Assembly (NCBI RefSeq): GCF_003121625.1 | Contig: NZ_QDDJ01000002.1 | Coordinates: 124,001-188,000 of the forward strand | Direction: 5' to 3' | Source of the DNA: Ornithinimicrobium cavernae | GTDB lineage: Bacteria; Actinomycetota; Actinomycetes; Actinomycetales; Dermatophilaceae | Length of the DNA stretch: 64,000 bases | Shown: in pieces, positions 50,254 through 60,203 of the stretch | How the letters are laid out: each line of letters starts with the position of its first letter | Position numbering within the stretch: the stretch's first letter is position 1 | Made by a program: the position numbers and the translations under genes | The notes under the pieces: model-generated | Seen by the model: only the letters and a program-made list of their open reading frames with translations | Told to the model about the DNA's origin: nothing | Database searches by the model: none

Positions 50254-50666
50254 CGACCGTTGTGGGGCGCAGACCCGTGGCCGCGTCGCGTCGGCGTCTC
50301 CTGCCGGGACAGAAGAGGTTGCTCGCCGCCAGCGCGATGATGCTCATCGGTGCGTTCCTGCCGTGGCTCTACACGCCGCTGGGCAACTTCACCGGCATGT
50401 CCGGGCCCGGCCTGTGGACCGCCACCGTGGCGATGCTCGCCCTGGCCGGGGCGCTGGTGCCGCTGCGCATGCTGGCGGTCGCCCAGGCAGTCATCGCCGC
50501 GGCGGTCGCCACCGTCATCCCGCTGTGGCAGTTCTGGCACATGTTCAGCCAGGTCGGCATGGCCGGCTGGATGCCCGGACCGGGGCTCCTGCTCACCTTC
50601 GTGGGCGGCCTGCTGAGCGGCATCGCCGCCTGGCAGCTGCTCCACCTGGAGGTGGCCGACGGCTGA
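50250..50666 (+). CDS. Four-helix membrane protein, unknown function
   Basis: 138 residues, four hydrophobic helices (about 22-42, 48-68, 72-95, 110-130). Start overlaps the symporter stop (GTGA), so it is the last gene of that operon. No family recognised. Confidence 0.75.
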   Translation: MTTVVGRRPVAASRRRLLPGQKRLLAASAMMLIGAFLPWLYTPLGNFTGMSGPGLWTATVAMLALAGALVPLRMLAVAQAVIAAAVATVIPLWQFWHMFSQVGMAGWMPGPGLLLTFVGGLLSGIAAWQLLHLEVADG

Positions 50667-50681
50667 CCCGGTCAGCCACTG

Positions 50682-50738
50682 CCTGACGGGAGGGGGTATG
50701 CCGACGCACCTGTCGGCATACCCCCTCCCCTCGTCAGG
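50682..50738. terminator. Bidirectional terminator between the symporter operon and arc
   Basis: Perfect 18-bp stem (50688-50705 and 50712-50729) with a 6-base loop, extended by CCTGAC/GTCAGG after a 3-base bulge. Serves the two convergent operons. Confidence 0.88.
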
Positions 50739-50776
50739 GCGCACCAGTCAGGCCCCGGGATGGTGGACGGTGCGCG

Positions 50777-52447
50777 TCAGAGGTACTGGCCGGTGTTGCC
50801 GCGCTCCAGGCTGCGGCCCGGTGAGGTGCCGTCCTTGCCGGAGATCAGGGTGCGGATGTAGACGATCCGCTCGCCCTTCTTGCCCGAGATCCGCGCCCAG
50901 TCGTCCGGGTTGGTCGTGTTGGGCAGGTCCTCGTTCTCCTTGAACTCGTCGACACAGGCCTGGAGCAGGTGGTCGACGCGCAGGCCGTGGGACCCCGAGA
51001 CGAGGAGGTCCTTGATCGCCATCTTCTTGGCCCGGTCGACGATGTTGTGGATCATCGCGCCCGAGTTGAAGTCCTTGAAGTACAGGACCTCCTTGTCGCC
51101 CCCGGCGTAGGTGACCTCGAGGAACTTGTTCTCGTCGATCTGCGAGTACATGCGTTCCACGGCGGCGGCGATCATCGCCTCGACCGTGGCGTCGCGGTCG
51201 CCGCCGTGCTCGGCGAGGTCGTCCGGGTGCAGCGGGATGTCCGAAGTGAGGTACTTGGTGAAGATGTCCCGGGCGCCCTCGGCGTCCGGCCGCTCGATCT
51301 TGATCTTCACGTCGAGCCGGCCGGGTCGCAGGATGGCCGGGTCGATCATGTCCTCCCGGTTGGAGGCACCGATGACGATGACGTTCTCCAGCCGCTCCAC
51401 GCCGTCGATCTCGGCGAGCAGCTGCGGCACGATCGTGGTCTCCACGTCGCTGGACACGCCCGACCCGCGGGTGCGGAAGAGCGACTCCATCTCGTCGAAG
51501 AAGACCACCACGGGCGTGCCGTCGCTGGACTTCTCCCGGGCCCGCTGGAAGATCGTGCGGATGTGCCGCTCGGTCTCGCCGACATACTTGTTGAGCAGCT
51601 CGGGTCCCTTGATGTTGAGGAAGTAGCTGCTGGCGTCCGTGCGACCGGTGCGTGCCGCGGACTGCCGCGCCAGTGACGCCGCGACCGCCTTGGCGATCAG
51701 CGTCTTGCCGCACCCCGGCGGACCGTAGAGCAGGACCCCCTTGGGCGGCCGGAGCTGGTGCTCGACATAGAGCTCGGTGTGCAGGAACGGCAGCTCGACG
51801 GAGTCCTTGATCATCTCGATCTGGCGGGAGAGGCCACCGATGTCTTCGTAGGAGATGTCGGGCACCTCCTCCAGCACCAGGTCACTGACCTCGGACATCG
51901 CGATCCGCTCGTAGACGAAGCCGGAACGGCTGTCCATGAGCAGGCCGTCACCCACCCGGTACGGCGGCTCGAGGGAGCCGGCCGCGCGGCACACCCGCTC
52001 CTCGTCACCCCGCACCAGGACCAGGATGCGCCCGTCCTCCAGGATCTCCTTGACCGTGACGATCTCGCCGGTGCGCTCGAACTCGGCCACCCCGACGATG
52101 GTCTGGGCGTCGTTGAGCAGGACCTCGCGGCCGGGGGCGAGGGCGCTCGCCGGCACGTCCGAGACGGCCCGCACCTGCAGCTTGCGCCCGGCGAAGGAGA
52201 TCTCGACGGCACCGTCCTCGTGACGCTCCAGCACGGTGGCGTAGCTCAGCGGCGGCTCGCCCATCGAGTCCAGGTCCTCACGGAGGCGGACGATCTGGGC
52301 GCGCGCCTGCTGGAGGGTGGTGCTGAGCTTCTCGTTCTGGCCCGTGACGCTGCCCAGCCGGGTCTCGAGGTGCAGGATGCGCTGCTCGAGGAGACGGACA
52401 CGGGCGTGCCCGGCGACGGCGGGGCGGTCCTGGGACTCTTCGGACAC
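50777..52447 (-). CDS. arc: Proteasome-associated AAA ATPase ARC/Mpa
   Basis: 556 residues from a GTG with AGAGGAG upstream. N-terminal coiled coil ([42 protein letters not shown]) binds Pup, two OB domains follow, then the AAA module: GPPGCGKT (Walker A), [10 protein letters not shown] (Walker B), [20 protein letters not shown]. The C-terminus is Gly-Gln-Tyr-Leu, the motif that opens the 20S gate. It unfolds pupylated proteins. Unusually far, about 10 kb, from dop. Confidence 0.96.
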   Translation of the reverse strand: MSEESQDRPAVAGHARVRLLEQRILHLETRLGSVTGQNEKLSTTLQQARAQIVRLREDLDSMGEPPLSYATVLERHEDGAVEISFAGRKLQVRAVSDVPASALAPGREVLLNDAQTIVGVAEFERTGEIVTVKEILEDGRILVLVRGDEERVCRAAGSLEPPYRVGDGLLMDSRSGFVYERIAMSEVSDLVLEEVPDISYEDIGGLSRQIEMIKDSVELPFLHTELYVEHQLRPPKGVLLYGPPGCGKTLIAKAVAASLARQSAARTGRTDASSYFLNIKGPELLNKYVGETERHIRTIFQRAREKSSDGTPVVVFFDEMESLFRTRGSGVSSDVETTIVPQLLAEIDGVERLENVIVIGASNREDMIDPAILRPGRLDVKIKIERPDAEGARDIFTKYLTSDIPLHPDDLAEHGGDRDATVEAMIAAAVERMYSQIDENKFLEVTYAGGDKEVLYFKDFNSGAMIHNIVDRAKKMAIKDLLVSGSHGLRVDHLLQACVDEFKENEDLPNTTNPDDWARISGKKGERIVYIRTLISGKDGTSPGRSLERGNTGQYL

Positions 52448-52478
52448 GGTGACTCCTCTGAGTGGGGGTCTCTCCAGC

Positions 52479-53606
52479 CTAGACGCCTTCGGTCCGATCA
52501 TCGTGGTCACCCGTGGTGGTGTCGTCGGGCCCGGGACGGACCGCGTGCGGAGTCCGGTGGTCCTCTGCGGCGGGGTCCCTGCCGGAGACCCGGTCCACGT
52601 CGCGGTTGAGGTCGCGGACCGTCCGGCGCACCCGCTTGTCCGAGATGCTCCGCTGGCCGAGGTCCTCGGCCGTCCACTCCTCCGCGGGCGGCGTGTAGTC
52701 CTCCCCGTAGGCACCTGCAGCGGGCCGGGTGCGTCGCAGGGGCGCCGTCGTGCCCGGCGCCAGCCTGCGGGTGGTGAGCAGGAACCCGGTGTGTCCGTGC
52801 ATCCGGTGCTCGGGCCGCACCGACAGACCCTCCAGGTGCCAGCCGCGCACCATGGACTCCCAGGCCCGCGGCTCGGTCCAGCCGCCGTCCGCGCGGGCGG
52901 CCTCGGCGACCCGGGAGAGCTGGGTCGCGGTGGCGACGTAGCAGATCAGGACGCCGCCGGGGGTGAGCGCGTCGCCCACGACGTCGAGGCACTCCCACGG
53001 CGCGAGCATGTCGAGCACCACCCGGTCGATGGTGCCGGGCTCAACGGTCTGGGGCAGGGCCTCGACGAGGTCCCCGACGGTGATCGTCCACGCGGGATGG
53101 TCAGCGCCGAAGAAGATCCGGGCGTTGCCCCGGGCGATCTCCGCGAAGTCCTCACGTCGCTCGAAGCTGAACAGGCGGCCACCGTCACCCACCGCTCGCA
53201 GCAGGGAGAGGCTGAGGGCACCGGACCCGACGCCGGCCTCGACGACACGGGCGCCGGGGAAGATGTCGGCCATCGTCACGATCTGCCCGGCGTCCTTGGG
53301 ATAGACCACCTGGGCCCCGCGTGGCATGGACAGCACGTAGTCCGACAGCAGCGGTCTCAGGGCGAGGTAGTCGGTGCCCGAGCTGTGCCGGACCACCGTG
53401 CCGTCCGGTGCGCCGATGAGGTCGTCGTGCCTGATGTGGCCGCGGTGGGTGTGGAACTGCTTGCCGGCCTCGAGCGCGATGGTGTGGAGGCGGCCGCGTG
53501 GGTCGGTCAGCTGCACCCGGTCGCCCTCCCGGAACGGACCACGGCGCAGAGGGGCGCCGGTCGGGTCCGGCAGGTTGGGCGGCGGGGCGTCCGGGGCGTC
53601 AGTCAC
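52479..53606 (-). CDS. trmI: tRNA (adenine-58-N1)-methyltransferase TrmI
   Basis: 375 residues. N-terminal RNA-binding domain, then the TrmI SAM domain: [53 protein letters not shown] (motif I), [17 protein letters not shown], and [14 protein letters not shown] (motif IV). It methylates A58 of tRNAs. A charged, Arg/Asp-rich tail of about 90 residues is extra. Directly upstream of arc, the common actinobacterial order. Confidence 0.93.
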   Translation of the reverse strand: MTDAPDAPPPNLPDPTGAPLRRGPFREGDRVQLTDPRGRLHTIALEAGKQFHTHRGHIRHDDLIGAPDGTVVRHSSGTDYLALRPLLSDYVLSMPRGAQVVYPKDAGQIVTMADIFPGARVVEAGVGSGALSLSLLRAVGDGGRLFSFERREDFAEIARGNARIFFGADHPAWTITVGDLVEALPQTVEPGTIDRVVLDMLAPWECLDVVGDALTPGGVLICYVATATQLSRVAEAARADGGWTEPRAWESMVRGWHLEGLSVRPEHRMHGHTGFLLTTRRLAPGTTAPLRRTRPAAGAYGEDYTPPAEEWTAEDLGQRSISDKRVRRTVRDLNRDVDRVSGRDPAAEDHRTPHAVRPGPDDTTTGDHDDRTEGV

Positions 53607-53696
53607 AACGGGAGAGTCTAGGTGCGCGTGGTCGGCACGCCCAGACGGCTCCTGGTGGTGGTCGGTGTCCCGCTGTCCGGTGGCTGTGTCCGTGCC

Positions 53697-54794
53697 TCAG
53701 AGGTCAGCTGCCCGCACGACTCCGTGGACGTGGCCGTCGGGGCCCTGCAGGGCGACCATCGGCAGGTGGTCGGTCTGCAACGCCACGACCACGTCGGTCA
53801 TGTCGTCCGCCGGCGTGCCGGCCACGACCCACGCGGACGGCAGGTGCTGCAGCACCGCGCTGACGCGCGTGTCGGGCCAGGCCTCCCGCGGCACCGTGGT
53901 CAGCGCCGCGGGGTCCAGGACCCCGACCGGACGGCCGGTCTGGTCCGTGCCGAGCACGAGCTGACCCGCGGGCGGAGGCAGCGCCGTGAGCGGACCGTCA
54001 GCGGGCACGGTGCTCACCGGCGTGAGGTACTGCGCCACCCGGACGGCCTCCAGCCGCTGCCGGGCGTGGCCGACCTTGATGGCCTCGCTCGCCCCGAACC
54101 ACAGGAAGCCTCCGAGGACGACCAGCCACAGCACGCTGGTGGTGCTGACCTGCTGTCCGGCCAGCCACGGCCGTCCGATGAGCCACCAGGCGATCACGAC
54201 CACGACCAACCGGCCGCTCCAGCCGGCCACGACCATGCCGGCGCCCCGGCTGCCGGTGATCTTCCAGACCAGGGAGTCGACCAGGAAGCCGCCGTCCAGG
54301 GGCAGACCCGGGAGCAGGTTGAACGCCGCCACAAAACCGTTGGCCCAGGTGAAGCCTGCGGCCAGCAGGTAACCGATGGTGCCGCTCTCGGTCTGGCTGA
54401 GCCACAGCCAGCCCACACCTGCCAGGGCGGCGTTGGCGAGGGGTCCGACGATGGCGACGAGCGCGCTGCGCCCGGCGGTGCTGTCCCGGCTGTCATAGGC
54501 CGTGTGCCCACCCCAGAAGTCGGCCACGACGCGGTTGACGGCATAGCCGCACGCCTGTCCCATGAGGGCATGGGCGGCCTCGTGCACCAGCACCGAGACG
54601 AGCAGCAGGACCGCGAAGGCGCCGGCCACCAGGTAGGCCCACCCGGCGAGGTCGGGCAGGGCGTCCTGCACCACCGGACCGAACAGCACGATGATGACGC
54701 CCGCCACCAGGAACCAGCTGCGGCCGATGTAGACGGGTGCGCCGGCGAGTCGGCCGATGCGCCACCCGGGCGCCTTGGTCGGGGGCGCGGTCAT
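53697..54794 (-). CDS. Site-2 type (M50) membrane metalloprotease with CBS domains
   Basis: 365 residues. Zinc motif HEAAH at residues 71-75 and the second motif PGLPLDGG near 175 give the M50 active site, in a bundle of about six helices. After residue 220 comes a soluble pair of CBS-like repeats (PVSTVPADGPLTALPPPAGQLVLGTDQTGRPVGVLDPAALTTV and a second copy). It probably cleaves membrane regulators within the bilayer. Upstream of trmI in the same direction. Confidence 0.9.
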   Translation of the reverse strand: MTAPPTKAPGWRIGRLAGAPVYIGRSWFLVAGVIIVLFGPVVQDALPDLAGWAYLVAGAFAVLLLVSVLVHEAAHALMGQACGYAVNRVVADFWGGHTAYDSRDSTAGRSALVAIVGPLANAALAGVGWLWLSQTESGTIGYLLAAGFTWANGFVAAFNLLPGLPLDGGFLVDSLVWKITGSRGAGMVVAGWSGRLVVVVIAWWLIGRPWLAGQQVSTTSVLWLVVLGGFLWFGASEAIKVGHARQRLEAVRVAQYLTPVSTVPADGPLTALPPPAGQLVLGTDQTGRPVGVLDPAALTTVPREAWPDTRVSAVLQHLPSAWVVAGTPADDMTDVVVALQTDHLPMVALQGPDGHVHGVVRAADL

Positions 54795-54863
54795 GCAGCA
54801 ACACTAACTGCGCGTGTGGAGACGTCGGCACCACCGTCAGTGGCATTGCCTAGTCTGCTTGTC

Positions 54864-55811
54864 ATGACGCCAGCACTGTCGCCCAGCCGGGCCTCCGACT
54901 TCATGCAGTGCCCGTTGCTCTACCGCTTCCGCGTCATCGACCGCCTGCCCGAGCCGCCGAGTGCTGCCGCCGCGCGGGGCACCCTCGTCCACGCCGCCCT
55001 GGAGCGGGTCTTCGACCTGCCCGCAGCCGAGCGCACCCCCGAGGCAGCCGTCGCGCTGCTGCCGACGGAGTGGGCCAGGCTCGTCGAGCTCGAGCCCGAG
55101 CTCGCGGGGCTCGTCGGAGCCTCGGAGGACCTCCCGGGGCCGACGAACGGGACGGTGACGGCGCTGACTGCGACACCGGGCCAGCCCGGCGAACTCGACG
55201 CCGCGGCGGGCGACGGTCCCACCGACCGTGAGCAGGCCTGGTTCGACGCGGCGGCCGGGTTCGTGCGCACCTGGTTCACCCTCGAGGACCCGACCCGCCT
55301 GGAGCCGGCCGAACGGGAGCTCTACGTCGAGGCCGAGGTGGACGGTCTGGTCCTCCGCGGGTATGTCGACCGGCTCGACATCGCCCCGGACGGGCGCCTG
55401 CGCGTGGTCGACTACAAGACCGGCCGCTCCCCATCGGAGCTGTGGGAGGGCAAGGCGCTCTTCCAGATGAAGTTCTACGCACTTGTCCTGTGGCGGACCC
55501 GTGGTGTCCTGCCGACGCTGCTGCAGCTCGTCTACCTACGGGACGGACAGATCCTGCGCTACGCGCCCGACGAGCAGGACCTGCTGGCCACCGAGCGCAA
55601 GGTCAGGGCCCTCTGGGAGGCCATCGAGCGTGCCGCCGAGACCGGCGACTGGCGAGCCAGCCGGAGCAGGCTGTGTGACTGGTGCCACCACAAACCGATC
55701 TGCCCGGCCTGGGGTGGCACTCCCCCGCCACTCCCGGAGGACGCCGCCGTCCGGGCGCTCGACCCACGAGCCACCGGCCAGACCGATCCTGCGGCCGACG
55801 CGGCCGACTGA
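54864..55811 (+). CDS. RecB-family PD-(D/E)XK exonuclease with Fe-S cysteines
   Basis: 315 residues. Cas4/AddB-like: a first Cys in MQCPLLYRF near residue 16, catalytic GYVDRLDIAPDGRLRVVDYKTGR (Asp and Lys of the nuclease motif) in the middle, and the C-terminal cluster CDWCHHKPICPAW; together four Cys that would hold a [4Fe-4S] cluster. Likely a DNA repair nuclease. ATG at 54864 agrees with the family N-terminus SPSRASDFMQCP. Confidence 0.88.
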   Translation: MTPALSPSRASDFMQCPLLYRFRVIDRLPEPPSAAAARGTLVHAALERVFDLPAAERTPEAAVALLPTEWARLVELEPELAGLVGASEDLPGPTNGTVTALTATPGQPGELDAAAGDGPTDREQAWFDAAAGFVRTWFTLEDPTRLEPAERELYVEAEVDGLVLRGYVDRLDIAPDGRLRVVDYKTGRSPSELWEGKALFQMKFYALVLWRTRGVLPTLLQLVYLRDGQILRYAPDEQDLLATERKVRALWEAIERAAETGDWRASRSRLCDWCHHKPICPAWGGTPPPLPEDAAVRALDPRATGQTDPAADAAD

Positions 55812-55836
55812 CCTCTGCAGGAGCGGCCAGCGGCAG

Positions 55837-55940
55837 GGTCAGCGCCCAGCTGCCCGGTCGACGCGCAGCTGGGAGGTCAGCGCCCGGCTGCCGGTCAGCG
55901 CCCGGCCGCTCGGTCGACGCGCAACTGTCCGGTGAGCGCC
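55837..55940. repeat. Tandem duplication of the HAD gene 3' end
   Basis: Bases 55893-55940, which encode the last residues and stop of the HAD gene, recur at 55837-55884 with about 40 of 48 positions identical, offset 56 bp. A third short piece (ggtcagcgcccggc) is at 55875. The outer copy also has the stop triplet. Confidence 0.85.
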
Positions 55941-56608
55941 ATCAGGTCCCGGAGAGCCAGCCCCTCCAGCCCGGCCACGGTGACCATGCCCGTCGTGGGT
56001 GGGATCGGCACGACGTGCGGGATCCCGACCGTCGGCACACCAGCGGCAGTCGCGGAGCGCACGCCGGTGGGTGAGTCCTCGAGGGCGAGGCAGTCCGCGG
56101 GCGCCACGCCGAGACGCTCGGCGGCCAGGAGGTACGGGTCGGGCGAGGGTTTGCCGTGGGCCACCTGGTCGCCCGTCACCACCGCCGAGAAGGTCCCCTC
56201 CGGCAGGCCCTCGAGCAGAACGTCTGCCAGGGGCGCCCAGGACATGGTCACCAGGGCATTCGGCACACCCAGCCCCGCACACTCCTCGAGCAGCTCCCGC
56301 GCACCGGGGCGCCACGGCATACAGGCCCTCGTCCGGGCGACCACCCCGCTGAGCAGGACGTCCACGATCTCCTCCGGGGTGCCGGTCACCGGCGTGCGGG
56401 CCAGGATGATCTCGGCCGACCGGATCAGGCTGTTGCCCACGAGCTCGACGGCGTCCTCGTGCGTCCACGTGCCCCCGGCACGGGCGATCAGCTCCGTCTC
56501 CTCCGCCATCCAGTAGGGCTCGGTGTCGATCAGGGTGCCGTCCATGTCCCAGAGCACCGCGGCGGGCAGGGGCACAGACTCACGGATCACGGACCCGATG
56601 GTATCCAC
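55895..56608 (-). CDS. HAD-superfamily phosphatase (beta-phosphoglucomutase/phosphatase type)
   Basis: 237 residues. HAD motifs: AVLWDMDGTLIDTEP (nucleophile Asp, motif I), LVTMSWAP (motif II), GKPSPDPYLLAAERLG (motif III Lys) and CLALEDSPTGVRSATAAG (motif IV). Hydrolyses a sugar- or other phosphate; the substrate cannot be told from sequence. The 3' end has been tandemly duplicated downstream. GTG start. Confidence 0.9.
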   Translation of the reverse strand: MDTIGSVIRESVPLPAAVLWDMDGTLIDTEPYWMAEETELIARAGGTWTHEDAVELVGNSLIRSAEIILARTPVTGTPEEIVDVLLSGVVARTRACMPWRPGARELLEECAGLGVPNALVTMSWAPLADVLLEGLPEGTFSAVVTGDQVAHGKPSPDPYLLAAERLGVAPADCLALEDSPTGVRSATAAGVPTVGIPHVVPIPPTTGMVTVAGLEGLALRDLMALTGQLRVDRAAGR

Positions 56609-56771
56609 CGGCAGACGAGAGCCGGGCTCCGGTCACTCTCGAGCACCACCGTCCCGCCGTCCTCGCCTGCCCTGCTCGGGGCACGCCCACCCGGCCAGGT
56701 GACCCCGGGTGCACCCGTTTACCCCCTCCGGCTCGTAGGCTGGCGGATACCTGTCAGAGCGGAGGCTGATC

Positions 56772-57623
56772 ATGATCGATGTGCGGCACGTGCCCGATCT
56801 CGACGACCCGATCGTCATCGCGGCCTTCGAGGGGTGGAACGACGCGGGTGAGAGCGCCACCCGGGCCCTGGAGCACCTGGTGCGCGCCTGGGACGCCGAG
56901 GTCATCGCCGTCATGGATCCCGAGGACTACTACGACTTCCAGGTCAACCGCCCCCGCGTGAGCATGGTGAACGGGCAGCGTCAGCTGACCTGGCCGACGA
57001 CCCGGGTCCTGCTCGCGCGGGACACCCCCATGGGCAGGGACGTCATTCTGGTGCTCGGCATCGAGCCCTCCATCCGGTGGCGCAGCTATGTGTCCGAGAT
57101 CCTCAGCCTGGCAGTGGATCAGGGCGCGTCGCTGCTGATCTCACTCGGCGCGCTGCTCGCGGACGTGCCACACAGCAGGCCGATCCCGGTCTCCGTGACC
57201 TCCGAGGACCCTGAGCTGCGCGAGGTGCACGACGTGGAGCGGAGCAACTACGAGGGCCCGAGCGGCATCGTGGGCGTGCTCATGGACCAGGCACACCAGT
57301 CCGAGCTCCCGGGGCTGTCGGTCTGGGCCGCCGTCCCGCACTACGCCGGTGGTCCCCCGTCGCCCAAGGCGACCCTCGCCCTCATCGGACGACTCGAGGA
57401 GCTGCTCGGCTGCGTGATCGACGACGGCGACCTCACTGAGGAGGCCCGGGCGTGGGAGCGTGGGGTCGACGAGCTTGCCGCGTCGGACGACGAGGTCGCC
57501 GAGTATGTCGAGGCGTTGGAGGAGGCGCAGGACACGGTTGACCTACCCGAGGCGAGCGGTGATGCCATCGCTCGGGAGTTCGAGAAGTACCTGAGGCGCC
57601 GGGGCGGGCACGAGGCCGGCTGA
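56772..57623 (+). CDS. PAC2 family protein
   Basis: 283 residues with PAC2 (proteasome-assembly-chaperone-like) marks: VIAAFEGWNDAGESATRALEHLV, LVLGIEPSIRWRSYVSEILSLAVDQGASLLISLGALLADVPHSRPIPV and an acidic helical C-terminus. The family shares its fold with eukaryotic PAC2, but bacterial members occur without proteasomes too, so a link to the prc genes here is not shown. Typical neighbour of mshC. Confidence 0.9.
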   Translation: MIDVRHVPDLDDPIVIAAFEGWNDAGESATRALEHLVRAWDAEVIAVMDPEDYYDFQVNRPRVSMVNGQRQLTWPTTRVLLARDTPMGRDVILVLGIEPSIRWRSYVSEILSLAVDQGASLLISLGALLADVPHSRPIPVSVTSEDPELREVHDVERSNYEGPSGIVGVLMDQAHQSELPGLSVWAAVPHYAGGPPSPKATLALIGRLEELLGCVIDDGDLTEEARAWERGVDELAASDDEVAEYVEALEEAQDTVDLPEASGDAIAREFEKYLRRRGGHEAG

Positions 57624-57698
57624 CCTGGCAGTTCTCGCACGGCCGGACCCGGCACAGGCCACCCTCCTCGTGCCTGCTGCCCCTGACACGGGGCCGGC

Positions 57699-58862
57699 TC
57701 AGAGCGACGGTCCTGCGGACTCCTGGGAGCGATCCCCGTCGATGAGCCCGCGCAACCGGGCGCCGAGCATCTCCCAGCTCCAGTGGTTCCGCACCCACGC
57801 GCGGCCGGCCGCGCCCATCTGCGCCGCACGGTCCGGGTCACCGAGCACGGAGACGACGGCACGGCCGACCTGCTCGGTCTCACGCCCGTTGACGACCAGG
57901 CCGGTCTCCCCGTCGAGCACCGCCTCGGGCGCTCCACCGGACGTACCGGCGATCACGGGGACCCCGGCGGCTGCCGCCTCGAGATACACCACCCCGAGCC
58001 CCTCCACGTCGAGGCCACCGCCCCGCGTGCGGCAGGGCATGGCGAACACGTCGGGCATGGCGTAGTGGGCGGCGATCTCGTCAGGGGCGACCCGGCCGAC
58101 GAACAGCACGTCGTCACCGACCTCGTGACGTGCCGCCAGGGAGCGCAGGGTCTTCTCGTAGCTGCCCTCACCGGCGATCACGAGCGCTGCACCGGGAACG
58201 TCCCGGCGGATCATCGGCATGGCCCTGATCAGCGAGTCGGCTCCCTTCCGGGGCACCAGTCGCGACAGGCACAGCACCACGGGCCGGTCTCCGAGCCCGT
58301 ACCGTTCACGGAGCGCCGCACGGGCCTCCGGATCCGGCCGGAACACCTCGGTCTCGACGCCCGAGGGTAGGTGGGCGGTGCTTCCGGCGCGGTGGAACGG
58401 CCGCGCGAGCCGGCGCCGGGTGTAGTCGCTGATGTAGGTGACCACGTCGGCTCCGGCAGCGATGCGCGACAACGCCTGACGGGTCCCCGGGGACATCCAC
58501 CAGCCGACCTCGTGGCCGTGCGTGGAGGCGATCACGCGGTGTGCGCCGGCGCGTCGCAGGGCCGGGGCCATCAGGCCCAGCGGTGCCGCCGCCCCGAACC
58601 AGACCGTCTCGATCGCGTGACTGCGGACCAGCTCAGCCGCGCGTCGCACCACGTCCGGCGTCGGGACCATCATCGTGTGTCTCGACCGGTGCACCTCGTA
58701 CGGCTGGTGCGCGTCGAACGCCGCCATGTCCGCCCGGTGGTAGCTGGAGGTGAAGACGGTCAGGTCCTGGGCCGGCAGCTGCGCCGCGAAGTTGTGCAGG
58801 TAGCTCTGGATCCCGCCGTGGCGTGGTGGGAAGTCGTTGGTGACCAGGAGGGTGCGGCGCAC
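57699..58862 (-). CDS. pimB: GDP-mannose-dependent alpha-mannosyltransferase, PimB type
   Basis: 387 residues, GT4 glycosyltransferase. N-terminal LLVTNDFPPRHGGIQSYLHNF is the acceptor-lipid segment; CLSRLVPRKGADSLIRAMP begins the nucleotide-sugar half; AMPCRTRGGGLDVEGLGVVYLEAAAAGVPV holds the EX7E motif. In mycobacteria and corynebacteria this enzyme adds the second mannose to phosphatidylinositol mannoside. Overall resemblance is close, but a related GT4 cannot be excluded. Confidence 0.82.
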   Translation of the reverse strand: MRRTLLVTNDFPPRHGGIQSYLHNFAAQLPAQDLTVFTSSYHRADMAAFDAHQPYEVHRSRHTMMVPTPDVVRRAAELVRSHAIETVWFGAAAPLGLMAPALRRAGAHRVIASTHGHEVGWWMSPGTRQALSRIAAGADVVTYISDYTRRRLARPFHRAGSTAHLPSGVETEVFRPDPEARAALRERYGLGDRPVVLCLSRLVPRKGADSLIRAMPMIRRDVPGAALVIAGEGSYEKTLRSLAARHEVGDDVLFVGRVAPDEIAAHYAMPDVFAMPCRTRGGGLDVEGLGVVYLEAAAAGVPVIAGTSGGAPEAVLDGETGLVVNGRETEQVGRAVVSVLGDPDRAAQMGAAGRAWVRNHWSWEMLGARLRGLIDGDRSQESAGPSL

Positions 58863-58865
58863 GAC

Positions 58866-60131
58866 CTACAGCCTGATGCCGAGGAGCGCGTCCACGGCGG
58901 CGGCGACAGCCGCACGGTTGCCCGGTGCACCGACGCGGACCCACTCGTCGACGGAACGCAGGGCGGCGGGGGCGTCGAGGTCGTGCGCCAGGGCCGCGCG
59001 GATCTCGGCGACGACGGGCGGGACGTCGGCCCCTGCTGGCTCGGCTGGGGCGTCGGCCGCTGCTGGCTCGGGCTGCGCAGCCAGGGCACCGCGCCAGCAC
59101 GCCAGACGGGCGACCGCTGTCTGCAGGATCTCGGGCGTCCAGTCCCACGGCTGCCGGTAGTGCTGGGCCAGGAGGGCCAGCCGGATCGCCATCGGGTCCA
59201 CGCCCTCGCGGCGGAGCGCTGACACGAGCACCAGGTTGCCCTTGGACTTGCTCATCTTCTCGCCCTCGAGGCCCACCATGGCCTGGTGGACGTAGGCCCT
59301 GGCAAACGGCTGTCCGGTCAGGGCCCGCGCCTGCACGGCACTCATCTCGTGGTGCGGGAAGATCAGGTCGGTGCCACCACCCTGGATGTCGAAGGCCTCC
59401 CCGAGGTAGCGCAGGGCGATCGTGGTGCACTCGATGTGCCAACCCGGACGACCGTCCCCGAGGTCCTCACCGGGCCAGTGCGGCTCGCCGTCCCGGTGGG
59501 CACGCCAGAGCAGCGGGTCCAGGGCGTCCCGCTTGCCGGGACGGTCCGGGTCTCCCCCTCGCTCGCTGAAGACCTCGAACATCTGGTCCCGGCTCCAGCC
59601 GGACATGCTCCCGAAGCTCGGCTGGGTCGAGAGGTCGAGGTAGACGTCGTGCCCCTCGCCGTCCTCGACGGGGAGCGGGTAGGCCGAGCCCGCCGCGAGC
59701 AGCTCCTGCACTGCTGTCACGTCGTCCGGGATGCCCTCGATCGCCCCGACGTAGTGCTGTGGAGCGAGCACGTTGAGCGCTTCCATGTCCTCGTGGAAGA
59801 GGGCGATCTGGCTGGCCGCCAGGTCCTGCCAGGCCACACCGTCACGCTCGGCGCGCTCCAGCAGCGGCTCGTCCACGTCGGTCACGTTCTGCACATACGT
59901 GACGTCGAGGCCGGCGTCGCGCCACACCCGGACCACGAGGTCAAAGGTCAGGTAGGTCGCCGCGTGGCCCATGTGGGTGGCGTCGTAGGGGGTGATGCCG
60001 CAGACGTAGAGCCCGGCTGTGCCGGAGTCCGGGTGCACCACCTGCACGGTGCCGGTGGCGGTGTCGTGGACCCGGAGGGGGCCTCCGCGTCCGGTGAGCT
60101 CTGGCACGGGGGCAGTGGTCCACGTCTTCAC
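58866..60131 (-). CDS. mshC: Mycothiol cysteine ligase MshC
   Basis: 421 residues, class I tRNA-synthetase fold. It joins cysteine to glucosaminyl-inositol, a key step in mycothiol synthesis. [19 protein letters not shown] holds the HIGH-type motif and a zinc Cys, KMSKSKGN is the KMSKS motif. The absence of the tRNA-binding C-terminal domain and the [10 protein letters not shown] block separate it from CysS. ATG at 60131. Same direction as pimB, 3 bases apart. Confidence 0.94.
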   Translation of the reverse strand: MKTWTTAPVPELTGRGGPLRVHDTATGTVQVVHPDSGTAGLYVCGITPYDATHMGHAATYLTFDLVVRVWRDAGLDVTYVQNVTDVDEPLLERAERDGVAWQDLAASQIALFHEDMEALNVLAPQHYVGAIEGIPDDVTAVQELLAAGSAYPLPVEDGEGHDVYLDLSTQPSFGSMSGWSRDQMFEVFSERGGDPDRPGKRDALDPLLWRAHRDGEPHWPGEDLGDGRPGWHIECTTIALRYLGEAFDIQGGGTDLIFPHHEMSAVQARALTGQPFARAYVHQAMVGLEGEKMSKSKGNLVLVSALRREGVDPMAIRLALLAQHYRQPWDWTPEILQTAVARLACWRGALAAQPEPAAADAPAEPAGADVPPVVAEIRAALAHDLDAPAALRSVDEWVRVGAPGNRAAVAAAVDALLGIRL

Positions 60132-60203
60132 GAGTCGGAGCCTAGTCCGTGCGTATGCCGCTTCCGAACCGTCCCCCGTCCACCGCCCAGATCATCGGTC
60201 GCC

